From positions 1,798,001-1,862,000 of the forward strand of contig JBBPFI010000004.1 of the NCBI GenBank assembly GCA_037974965.1: a stretch of DNA of 64,000 nucleotides, read 5' to 3'. This document shows positions 11,038 through 20,902 of this stretch, piece after piece. Under the pieces are notes generated by a model, which searched no databases, was not told the DNA's origin, and worked only from the letters and a program-made list of their open reading frames with translations. Made by a program: the position numbers and the translations under genes. Each line of letters begins with the position of its first letter. The first letter of the stretch is position 1. Source of the DNA: Dacryopinax spathularia. Lineage: Eukaryota; Basidiomycota; Dacrymycetes; Dacrymycetales; Dacrymycetaceae.

Positions 11038-13544
11038 ATGATCTGGCCTCTACGCCTCCTATTGGGCAAGCTCAAGCGTGTGTTGCTCCTACTGCTCTGG
11101 ACTGTTCAGAGGAGGAGCCAGGCGATCATCGTCCGTGCACGTGGATGGCTGCTATCTTTCCTCTCAGCAGCAAAAAGGCGGTACCTACATTCTCGGAAGG
11201 AGCATGCCGATGATGGAGATGCCCTTGTTCGGCCCGATACAACGGCTCAACCTGCTGTAATCTCCGCTTCACTGGTACCTCCTTCCGCTCAAACAACACG
11301 CTACTCGCCGTTGGACGCCTCTGAACAGAAGTAAGTCCTCTTTTCCGTTCCAGACCCAGATTAGTGCCCTAACCTGGCTCGCAGTCCCTTTGCCCAATAT
11401 GATTCCCGCCCAAGCTCACGACCGACTTCGGAGGATGGCAAGCTCGACCTCACGCACGGCAAGACGGGGTCGGACTCGCATATCGCTGTGGAGATGACAC
11501 CGCTGGATGGGGAAACTGAAGCACAGTTGCCTATCTTGCGTGGGAATGCTCCGCGACCGATGTCCGCGTTCGATGAGACTCAGCCAAAGTACACATACGA
11601 CCTTTTGCAAACTGTGGATGCTGACGATCATCTCAGTGTGGCGTACCTACTCGAAGAACTGCGAGAGGCGGGATTACGGCCGATGAATCCGCCGTGGGTG
11701 TACTCTCGCGCCGGACCTTGGGGTTGGGTACAGCCTGCTGCTTCCCCTCGTCTTAGCTGTCGCTGACGTCTGTCGTAGGTGCGGGATCCAAACGATATCA
11801 TACGGCAACGTGTCCCTCGTGGTCCATTCCGATACAAGGCTGAAGTGGAGTATGTTTTACCTTCGCTTGCTGACCGAACGCTAACACCAGGACAGCGCGG
11901 AGCTCGGGCTCATCTCACCGAGCGGCTGGATCGAGCTCCTCACTCCTCGCGGAAGACCATACTTCATCAATCCAACCACCCACTTCGTCACAGACATGTA
12001 CATCCGCCGACCAGACATCTACGACGTCTTCACCCGCTGGGCAAGCCGGATACGTAACCTCATTTCGGCACTGCAGAAGCTGCCTCCGAGCGTATTTTCT
12101 TGGCCGGAGAACTACGAGGTCTTCCTATACGTCGAGTCGGATACGCGCTGCTCGTATTATATGGTCAGCCATGAGGACCGCCAGGTGTTCTGGATCGAGA
12201 ACCTGCGGAACATGCTGCCCGAGGGCAGTCGCTGGTGGCCGTCCTGTCGAATAGGTTTGCCTCTCCCCTCAGCCTTCGCATACGCTCATTGGTCTTGGAT
12301 GCAGATTTATGGCTGCAAACCCAGTATTGGTGCCATGTTGCCGAGTTTCCGCATGAGGCACCCCAGGAGGTTGGCTTAGAATTACAGAAAACTTTGATTT
12401 CCGCCCGTCTAGGTATGGCATGTCCAGTTCTTACTTCAATCACTTACTGACTGCCATGACAAGACGTATTAACCTTTCCTGGTTCTACATCACCCTTTTC
12501 GGCTGCTGAATGCGACGGGTTCTTGAAAGACCTCATGCATCTGAGCGGTATGGATTCCTCATAGCGGCTGGTAGCACCGCCCGCTGACACGTATTCAGAA
12601 TTCGACGCAGAACCGTCTATCAAGAACGCTTATGTAGCTCGCTTGATGCGCAACATCAGTACGCGTCACTGCCTCGCTGTCTACAGGTGTACTATAACGG
12701 GTTACAGCTCACAACCGCTTGCACTACCACCACGGTGAAGAAGGTGCTCGCAGCGACCGCCGCGAACCCTCCTACCCCGCGCGAACCGACGTTGTCAGCC
12801 CTGCAGAAAATGGGTCACACAAGCGGTTCTCCGACGCCATGGTTCTTTTCGACCGTGTCTTGGTCGCGCTCTTGACCTTTGGCGCCACGGAGATGCAGAT
12901 GACGATATTGAGGGAGGCGAACGGGATTGACAATGTTATCATCCCGCAGTCTCACTCCTGGAAGTCATACTTGGACACTTCGGTACGACAAGCCAAGGAT
13001 GGCAACATAGTCGTGAGTTGTCCTCTTCTCGTTCTGACCATCCTCTGAATCTCCACCGCAGAGCGCCTTGATATTCGTGTAAGACCCATGCGCTCGGACA
13101 TGCGGTGATTACGGCTGATCGCCTAGCAGGGCGAATGTTGCATTCCTGGGAATTGCCAACCTCAACACGTTCATGATCACCCTGAGCGCCATATCTACAC
13201 TATGGGCTCTATTCAGCTTCATATCCGGCCTGCTCCTCATTCGGCAGCGCGACGCAAAGAGCGACGAAGCGATCTTACATTACTCCGTTCTCGGACTGCT
13301 GGGACATGCGTTCCTCTTCTCCCTACCGTTCGCCTTCCTGTTGTGGTCGGTCCTCACCTTCAGCATCTCACTCGCGGTGTACATTGGACTGGAGATACTA
13401 GGCGGCGGAGTTGCCTTGGTGCTAGCTCTGGCTTTCGCGGTCGGACTACTGGCAACCGTGGCCCTGTCGTTCGCCCGCCCGGATTGGCTCCTCGCCCTCT
13501 TGGGCTTCGACAGGCGGCGCTTCTGGAGATCAATACTCTCGTGA
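11038..13544 (+). CDS. WW-like domain membrane protein of basidiomycete type
   Basis: Conserved fungal protein of unknown role. Ten exons fit by phase: 11038-11330, 11385-11727, 11779-11849, 11896-12254, 12305-12412, 12464-12547, 12599-12658, 12708-13012, 13062-13078 (a 17 nt micro-exon) and 13130-13544, giving 684 residues. After an N-terminal hydrophobic and basic segment (MIWPLRLLLGKLKRVLLLLL) comes a Ser/Pro-rich region, then a WW-like motif, SGWIELLTPRGRPYFINP, in which the second Trp is absent. A Trp-rich stretch follows (WLQTQYWCHVAEFP), then a helical part. The last exons encode four or so hydrophobic helices (for example AISTLWALFSFISGLLLI and FSISLAVYIGLEILGGGVAL), so a membrane anchor is expected. 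Similar architectures occur widely in Agaricomycotina without known function. The start is uncertain because an upstream exon cannot be excluded. Confidence 0.75.
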
Positions 13545-13831
13545 GTCAGCTCGTTGCGACGAAACAACCTCGACTGACGTGGGCCGCCGAAGCGCCCCAT
13601 TGTCCGGTGTCGAATAGTGTTGATTGCTAGATGCTTTGCCTGATTATACTCGTACAATGTGTGCAACCCTGCAGTATATATCCCTTGACAATCGTAGATA
13701 CCTGGATACGACGCACATTAGATCTACGGACAATAGGAAGATAGGATAGCTTTACTCACCAATCCCAGTCGGACTCGTCTTGTAGCGACCAGACCTGTCG
13801 AGCAGGTCGCGCCACAGCGGGGGCCCCACAA

Positions 13832-14721
13832 TCAACTTTTCGGCATCCTCAACCCATGTATGTTGTACTTCAGATCCTTCTGCTTCTCCGCCATCTTGGT
13901 GAGTTCATACTCGACAATCTTCTCTGCTAGCTCGTCAACCTCGCGCGCTACCTTGTCACGGTTCTTAAGCTGCTCCTTGATGAGCCCCTCGATCGCGGCC
14001 CATACGCGAGGCACAGCCGGTTCCGGCTCGGTCCAGAATTTGCGTTCTGAGCCAGACAGCTCTCCCAGGACGAACTCGGCCATATCCTGTCCTTTCTTTC
14101 CCCTGTCATATTGGCCGATTCCCAGTCGCACACGGGCGAACTCGTCCGTCCCAAGCGTCTTGATCACGCTCTTCACTCCATTATGACCCTTTGCGGATCC
14201 CTGCAGCTTGGGCTTGATATCGAGGACATCATGATCGATGGAATCGTGGATAAGGATCAACTTCTGAGCATTATCATCGGACTTTTTCTTGCCTCTAGGG
14301 GCCTTCGCGGGGGAGGTGAAAAGTGCTCGCATGGCATTAGCGATAGGCGGCCCGGAGAAGTTCATTGGCTCCACTATGAGTGGAGGCATGAGTAAACTGA
14401 AAGGACATCGAGAGACGGCGTACGGCTGTTTGCGAATATGAACTGGACGTCTTGCTCACGCGGACTGCCCTGCAGAATACGGACGGTCGTCTTCCCCGCC
14501 ATGACTTTCTCCCTTCCATGCCGTTTCAGCTGGACGCCGAAGCTTCGGGCGAGGTTCTCAACCATGAGCAGACCCACACTTCCCAGATCATGGAATCAGC
14601 ATACACTGCGGTGTACCTTCGAGAGAGAGTGTGCTCACCTGTGGCGGGTGTATGGCATGCCGGCGTTTCCGATGCCTGCTATCATATACTCGAGGCCCTT
14701 CGAGGCGCCCTTTGTGGTCAT
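13832..14721 (-). CDS. PTH1: Peptidyl-tRNA hydrolase (Pth1 type)
   Basis: This enzyme releases tRNA from stalled peptidyl-tRNA. Three exons: 14721-14639, 14578-14424 and 14373-13832, about 259 residues. Family landmarks are present: MIAGIGNAGMPYTRHSVG (catalytic His within TRHS), EPMNFSG (equivalent of the MNLSG motif with its Asn), LILIHDSID (active-site Asp) and GSAKGHNGVKSVI (the HNG motif binding tRNA). The second intron (14423-14374) ends at CATAG rather than at the closer CAG. Only this choice keeps phase and gives a gap-free alignment around the MNxSG motif. A further in-frame ATG at 14826 would add 35 residues that could act as a mitochondrial presequence, so localisation is open. The gene diverges from the CTLH gene across 240 bp and converges with the WW-like gene. 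Confidence 0.85.
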
Positions 14722-14961
14722 GATAGCAAGAATCGGTCCAGCAGTGTTATGATCGGTCAGGCATACGAGCAGGTCGTGGTAGGGACGAGGTGAAGAAACT
14801 GTCAGGGATCGATGTTCATGTAACACGCGTTGCTTTCACACGATGAGCGCATGACTCCCTAAGGTGCTCTGCTCTGCGCCTTCCTCACAACCAATGAATC
14901 AGTACACCTGTCTATACATCTGAAACGTTGCTAGACGATCGAACGAGAGCTGAGAGACGAA
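14722..14961. promoter_or_regulatory. Short bidirectional promoter PTH1 / CTLH gene
   Basis: Only 240 bp separate the two diverging ATGs, so the two genes must share promoter sequence. No TATA box is apparent. Confidence 0.5.
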
Positions 14962-16261
14962 ATGTCTCCCGGCGCACCGGCGACGCCTTCTCGCGCTGAG
15001 CTGGTGAGACCTCATTTCGCTGATCGAGAGGGCCGGGTCTCACGCGACCGTACAGAGGAAGCTTGTCCTCAACTATCTATACCACTACAGCTTTGTAGAC
15101 ACTGCGAAGGCGTTCTCGAAGGACGTGCCATTGCAAGGATGGTACGAAGATGAGCAGGATGGGAACGGGCCAGAGAACGTCCGGCTGAGCGAGGAGCAAT
15201 TACGGACTCTGCAGCTCAAGAGAGGTAAGTGCCCGGGTTTACCTCACGAGACCTAGACTCATAGCAAGCAGAGATCAGAGAAGCCATCCTATCTGGTCAT
15301 ATACCAACAGCGAGAGAACTTATCACCACCCATTTCCCAAGCGTCTTATCCGATGATCCTCCCCCGCCTTCCCAACCCACGATCATCCCCCCACCTCCAG
15401 CCACGATACCCACCACGCCCGTCATACCCTCCTTCCCCTCCTCTCTCGCACCGCAAAACATAAGTCTCACCCTCTCAATCCAACAATGGATCGAATCCCT
15501 GCGCACCGTCCCGCTCCCCTACCCTCCTCCCCCTACCTCGGGCCGCTCACCCCAATCCTCCGTCAGCTCGGCCCCTGTGCCTCCCACAGCAGCAGAAACA
15601 CAAGACCAAACCGAGCTCGTAAGAATGGGCCAACAGCTATACGCCAAAGCGCGCCAGCTACCACCGCCTTGCAACGAGCACTTTAGGGAGGAGATCGTCA
15701 GTATTGCAAGTTTGATAGCGTATAAGGAACCGGAGAAAGCGGCGGAGAGCGTGAGGCACCATCTGGAGTGGAGCAGGCGGAAGGGGGTCGCGACGCAGGT
15801 TAATAGTGCGATTCTCCGTATGCCGTCTCTCCTATGTACAGTCAGCTCGTTGCTGACGAAGGTGCAGACTCGCTCGGGTACCCACCTTATGTACCCTTGG
15901 GTTCCCTGGTCCGGCAGCTCACGTTCGTGTACCAAATGCTGCATGAGCTGGGCGTGCGACCTTCCGATGGAGCTTATCCAGAAGGTGTAGACGTGCTAGA
16001 CGCCTCAGACGAGGACCAGGAGTGGGGCATTGGCGTATGTACATTACAAGCGGACCTGAGAGTGGGAGACTGACGGATATATAGACTATACCGGAGTTCA
16101 GGTTGTCGGCATATCTGAGCCATGGCAAGAAGGGCAGAGGAGACGTGGATGAGATGTGGCTAGACGAGGATGAGGATATGGATGCCGACGGAGAGGAAGT
16201 GCAGCCTCCTGCTGAGGAAGGCGAGGCAGGGGGTGAAGAGACGATGGAGACCGAAATATGA
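14962..16261 (+). CDS. CTLH/CRA-domain protein (RanBPM/GID-like, partial LisH)
   Basis: Probable scaffold of a GID/CTLH-type ubiquitin ligase or related complex. Five exons: 14962-15003, 15056-15224, 15272-15817, 15868-16034 and 16085-16261, 366 residues. Exon 2 gives a LisH helix pair (RKLVLNYLYHYSFVDTAKAF), followed by a CTLH-like segment (LKREIREAILSGHIPTAREL) and a CRA-like helical region (YAKARQLPPPCNEHFREEIV, then EPEKAAESVRHHLEW). A proline-rich insert lies at about residues 105-135. The C-terminus is very acidic (DEMWLDEDEDMDADGEE). No SPRY domain is encoded, so it resembles the C-terminal half of RanBPM rather than the whole. The choice of intron 1 matters: reading straight through from the ATG leaves the LisH frame, whereas a 52 nt intron ending ACCGTACAG joins the frame in phase 0. 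Confidence 0.75.
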
Positions 16262-16512
16262 AATGAGGTCTGATGCTGATGTAGAGAACTACTGTACTGT
16301 ATCCGTATCCATATTGTGAATAGTAACACGCCTCGCACCAGAAACGCGGACACGATTGCTCGGAACATATGCATTCCCTAGGTAGAGTTTTGGAAAACGG
16401 CATACAGCGCATATATTGCATGTCGTCCTAACGCATCTCCCTCACACCGTCTCAACTCAAGCCACGCCACACAATCGACATCTCAACACATCCCAAGCCG
16501 GCACCAGCCAGC

Positions 16513-17576
16513 TTAGTTCATCTGCCTGATGAGGGCGTTGATGTTGGTCTCGCGGTTGCCGAGGTCACCGCCCTCGACGTAGTGCTTGAACTTCCTCGTG
16601 CGCCAGCCGCCGGTAGGGTTGGAGAGCTTGAACGGCCAGAGGAAGTTGGAAGCCTGCTTGAACGCAGGGCCGGCAGTGACGATCTCATGGACGAGGTCCT
16701 CCATGCAGAGGATGTCGTACTTGCCAAGAGCCTTCTCGATCGTTGCGTTGTCAGTCAGGGGGATGCGCTGCTTGTCGACCTTGCCGTAGCCGCGCTTGTA
16801 GATGAGCTCGCGGACGGACTTCAGGTTCGGCTCGCCGTACGTGATGTACGGCTCGACGAGCCGCAGCATCTGCTCGGTCGCCTTGGTGACCTTGACGAAC
16901 ACGCCGTTGTTGATCTGGCGGAGACGGAGGAGTTGCAAGATCTTCCTCGGTTTGGGAGCAACCTTGGAGATACTGCACGACGATGTCAGCACAGGAGCAA
17001 CATCGCAGCTGGCGATGGTACGCACCCCTTGATCCGGACAACGAAGTACACCTTCGGTTGAGCAGAGACGTAGAAGTCACCGCTCTTGCGGGCTTCCCGC
17101 TTCAGCCTGATCTCCTCCTTCTCATTATCCAGATACTCCTTCGTGTAAGCCTCAGCGCGCTTGAAGATCACCTCGCGCTTTGCCTTGCGTTGCTATTTAG
17201 GAAAGAGCAGTCAGCACGATGTTCTGCACACATAGAGGGAATGCAAGAGGAAGAAGATCAGTCCCGAAAGATGGTTAACTTGACGACCTCACTGCCGCAG
17301 CTGGTCGAGCGTCGAAACGAAATCGTATCATCATAAAGCGCCCCGGTATCCCACAGATTCTCCAAGGGCGAAGAAACGCAAGCAGACAAGGTGAACACAC
17401 CTTCTTAGCCTCGACCTGAGCGGCCAGGCGCTCCTCCCTAACCTTCTCGTTCTGCTTGCGCTTCTTGAGGAGCGTCTCGGGGACCTCGACGAACGAGGCG
17501 GAGGGGACGCTGAGCAGAGTGTCAGCTACAACATCCAGAATCAATAACAAAGTAATAGAACGTACGTGGTTGACAT
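16513..17576 (-). CDS. RPL7: 60S ribosomal protein L7 (uL30)
   Basis: Cytosolic large-subunit ribosomal protein. Four exons: 17576-17566 (11 nt), 17509-17401, 17192-17026 and 16972-16513, 248 residues, the normal eukaryotic length. Signature segments include [59 protein letters not shown] and the C-terminal [20 protein letters not shown]. The very short first exon is typical of fungal ribosomal protein genes. Intron 2 (17400-17193, 208 nt) is about four times longer than other introns here, because it carries a box C/D snoRNA (separate entry). The gene converges with the CTLH gene and diverges from the LRR-like gene. Confidence 0.95.
17250..17340 (-). ncRNA. Intronic box C/D snoRNA, snR39/snR59 type
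   Basis: Within RPL7 intron 2 the minus strand has a perfect C box ATGATGA (17334-17328) and a D box CTGA (17261-17258). Directly before the D box lies CATCTTTCGGGA. Apart from its last base, this is complementary to CCCGAAAGATG, a conserved 25S/28S rRNA segment. In budding yeast, snR39 and snR59, encoded in the introns of the two RPL7 genes, guide ribose methylation in that same segment. Host gene, boxes and guide therefore agree. The ends are approximate because no strong terminal stem is evident. Counting five bases from the D box points to the G of CCCG rather than an A, so the exact methylated base is unsure. Confidence 0.8.
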
Positions 17577-18010
17577 TGTCGGTTGTCGAGGAGGGGAAGG
17601 GGGGAGTGTCGGACGGCGATTGAGGGACGGCACCACTTCAGACAGCGACGAGCGAAAGTCAACAGAATGCTTCCGCTTACAGGCAACAGGAACTGTACAG
17701 TTCGTGGCTGCACACACCCGGTTATGGGCAAGGGTTCATGGGTCTCGTTGGTGAGCTTAGCTCTTGCTTCCGTGAGTACCGGAGCCGATGATACCCCGAG
17801 CGCCCGTCGCGTCATCAACGAAGCGCTGGTGGAGAGCATCAGTCTTAGCGAGCTGGCCAACATGCACTCTGACTCAACGACCTGGTCAATACAGTCCATG
17901 CACTCTGTACCATAACCTCACTACTTCATATCTTTATATCTATACGCAAGTCACCTGATACCCCTGTGCACTTGAGTGCGCTCGACTTTGTCGTTCTGCT
18001 TGCTTTGGGA
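17577..18010. promoter_or_regulatory. Divergent promoter RPL7 / LRR-like gene
   Basis: This is 434 bp between diverging start codons. Short frames only. Nothing beyond presumed promoter function is visible. Confidence 0.4.
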
Positions 18011-19138
18011 ATGGCTGCGACGGGTTCGGGGTCAAGCAAGAGAGTAAACGACTTATTGGCAACCTCAAGGTAAGCACGGCTCTCTTATGACGTCGTCAAC
18101 TCTCGCTGATATCTCTTCAGAGCTGAGCATGCAAGACATATCCAAAACCTCGCCCGCGTAGCGCGGCGAGCACCACCCCCACCCGTTTACTCACCAACCC
18201 TTCCCTTCCTGCTCCCAGCCCCAGCGACAACACCCGAACCGCCCATCCTCGCTGGCGGACAGCCAGCAGCCCAAGCGCCAAAGAAACCAGCCGGACCGCC
18301 ACCACCACGCAGTTGGGTTCACTCTTCCACTGCGTCTAGCTCAAGCATAGACCTTCTAGCAGCGACTCCGGAGAGCAGCAAGCTAAGGGAAGAGCTGTTG
18401 TCGTTTATCTTTCGCCGATTACCTTCGTCTTGGGAAGTAGAAGCACTTCCGACACTGGTGGACTGGTGTGTGCTCAGCCTGCTAGACCCATTCGACGAAG
18501 AGGCAATCCAGGAACTCCCGTCGCACCTCCGCCAGAAGCTGATCCGCCTAGCGGCCATTCGTCGACCGTTATTTTGCAAAGAGCTACGTATATGCTGGGG
18601 CGAAGACTACTCCGGAACTGGAGGGGAAGCGATCGTCCTAGGCCGAGAAGCGTACGGCGCACTACGCGAGCTCCTTCGGGCCCTCAACCGGGCGAGCGAA
18701 GCCCCGCCCCCAGTCGAGAACTGGGATACGCCGATGTACCTCCTTCCCAGCTCGCCTCTGCCGGTCCTACATACCCTTGTACTCGTCCGCACACCACTGC
18801 CGTCGTTCTCTCTTCTTCCGCGTACGCTTACTCACCTCTCGCTTGTCCGGTGTACGTTCGACCCTATCCGCACAGCAAGACATTTACCGAAAGCACTTCC
18901 TTTGCTCGAGTGGCTCGAGATACAGGAGTGCGAAGGAGTGGAGGGAGGATGGTTCGAGACGCTCGACTGGCCAAAGTGGACGGGGTTGAGGGGCGTAAGG
19001 CTGAGTGTCGTGAACCCGCTGCCGCCTGCGGAAGGGGGAGAGACACCGAGGAGGATCGAGGCCGAGGGATGGAAGGTGAAGGTGAGGAAGAGGATCGAGG
19101 CGGGCAGAGTTGGAGAAGTGGAGATCTGGCTGGAATAG
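18011..19138 (+). CDS. Leucine-rich-repeat-like protein, function unknown
   Basis: Two exons (18011-18069 and 18121-19138, joined in phase 2) give 358 residues. The N-terminus (MAATGSGSSKRVNDLLATSR) is followed by a helix (AEHARHIQNLARVARRA) and a long Pro/Ala-rich linker (about 35-95). Residues about 115-175 are a helical block (LREELLSFIFRRLPSSWEVE). The second half has irregular leucine-rich strands (PLPVLHTLVLVRTPLP, SLLPRTLTHLSLVRCTF, LPLLEWLEIQECEGV), the spacing expected of degenerate LRR or F-box-like leucine repeats. No F-box, kinase or membrane segment is seen. I do not recognise the family by name. It looks like an intact gene. Confidence 0.7.
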
Positions 19139-19504
19139 AGTGTCATCATACCGTACTTGCATTGTACTATACTACGCATACTGTATCTGTTATACATCCT
19201 GGCCTGGACTTCACTGGCACCCTGTTGTCCTCTATTACGTTATCCCATTGCCTAGAGTCCCTGAGTCTCCCCGCATTCCCCAACTCCTCTCCGACTGTTC
19301 GGAATGCCGACGGCGACAGAATGATGTGACTCCCACCAGCATCACTAGTGATCGTCAACATCTACGTGGGCAGTGCAGCGCATGTTCGTCCGAGCATGCC
19401 TACGAACGACGCCCCTCTCTCTCCCACCTTCCTTGCTCAAGCCTCCCTATCCCTTCAGCTCACCATATACACGTCCTTCTTTGCGTACTAGTCTGGCGCA
19501 GAAG

Positions 19505-20473
19505 ATGTCAATCTACACCACCCCACGCGAACCCAGAACGCCGCACTGGGAGGTCGCTCCCACCTCAGCGCACAACGCGACCGTGTTCTTCCTCCATGTA
19601 TGCGCTCTTGTCTTTTCTCCACATCATAGGAATGTTGATAGTGGACGTTAGGGGTTAGGAGGATCGGGCGAAGGATGGTTATGGGTCGTCAACGAGCTCG
19701 CGAAGCGGGAGGGACTGAAGGGTGTCAAATGGGTTTTGCCCAATGCGTGCGTCCCTCCTTCACTATTCGCTACATATGTGTTATTCTACGGACTCATATG
19801 TGATGTGACAGGCCGCGACGTGAGATCACCGCCAACTTCGGACAAGAAAGTACGTCCTCCCTCCTCTCTCAACATTCACAGACTGACGCGAAAGAGCAGT
19901 GCCAGGATGGTACAACGTCCAGCGCATCTCATCCGACTCCGTCCCTCCTCCAGCAGACGAACAAGGTCTCTTTGAGAGCGTTGGCCGCGTCCACAAGCTA
20001 CTTGATACGGAGATCGAGCAGGCCAAAGTGCCGAGTGAGCGGGTGGTCCTGGCAGGCTTTAGTCAGGGTGCCGCGGTTACGATGGCGGCGGGGTTGACTT
20101 ATGGGAAGAGGTTGGCAGGACTGGCTGCTCTGAGTGGGTATTTGATGTGTGCAGAGAGGGTCGAGAAGGTGCCCTGCTATTCCAGGCTCCACTGCTGGCC
20201 AGCCAGAGCTAATGCCATGAGTAGGAGAAATCCGAGCATATACCCAAGGTGCCGCTCTTCCTAGCGCATGGGAAAGATGACGGAGTTGTCAGTATTGAAC
20301 GGAGCGAACGCAGTGTGCAGACGCTCAAGGACAAGTTTGGGTATAAGCTGGTCGGGGAGGGGGATCAGGAGGGGACGTTGACAGTGAAGTATTATGATGA
20401 TCTGGGACATTTTGCAGGGGACGACGAGGTTGTTGATCTGGGTGATTGGTTGGAGGGTGTTCTGTCTGCGTAG
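19505..20473 (+). CDS. Acyl-protein thioesterase 1-like hydrolase
   Basis: Alpha/beta hydrolase that removes palmitate from S-acylated proteins. Five exons: 19505-19597, 19652-19746, 19812-19849, 19900-20168 and 20225-20473, 247 residues from this ATG. The catalytic triad is complete: Ser in VLAGFSQGAA, Asp in HGKDDGVV and His in DLGHFAGDD. Early motifs FLHGLGGSGEGW and MPGWYNVQ also match APT1. An ATG at 19382 lies in the same open frame and would add 41 residues rich in Arg, Ser, Thr and Pro with no acidic residue (MFVRACLRTTPLSLPPSLLK at its start). This could be a mitochondrial presequence, so two products are possible. Homology begins only at the inner start, chosen here. Confidence 0.88.
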
Positions 20474-20902
20474 TGTCGCTCCCTAACATGCCCCAGAGAT
20501 CAACAGTTGTGACAATGAATCTATTGATGATCTGCGATCCTTCGCTGTAACTACTGAAGAGTAGTACGATGATGCCGTCGCGTCCACGACGCGTTTACTA
20601 ACAGGCGCTCATGATGGGCGCTCTGCGGAAGCAGAACAGCCAATCACAGCTCATGCGGACTCAAACGCAGCTCTCTCACCAAGTCAGCCTTCTCAGTGTT
20701 GATATCTGCTCTGATCTCGCCGATTACGGATTCCGAGGGAAGGCGACGACAAACAGCAGATGCCCGTCTGAAGTATCTACCGGATCGCTTGATAATCAGG
20801 GCTCAAGAAGAAGGGACCAGAGTCTGGGTTCGATTCTCGTCTTCGTCAGCTCGAGCAGACTTTCGGCGCCTTCCTCCTGCGCCATCAGTGCATACATCGG
20901 CG
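20474..20902. other. Intergenic gap before TFC3
   Basis: This is 429 bp holding the 3' end of the thioesterase gene and the TFC3 promoter. A frame open from 20696 runs in phase into the TFC3 start, but its composition and lack of family likeness argue that it is 5' UTR. Confidence 0.4.

Noticed and set aside
18430-19329. 299-codon plus-strand frame within the LRR-like gene
   Set aside because: Out of frame with the conserved leucine-rich product and arginine-rich, as expected of a shadow frame.
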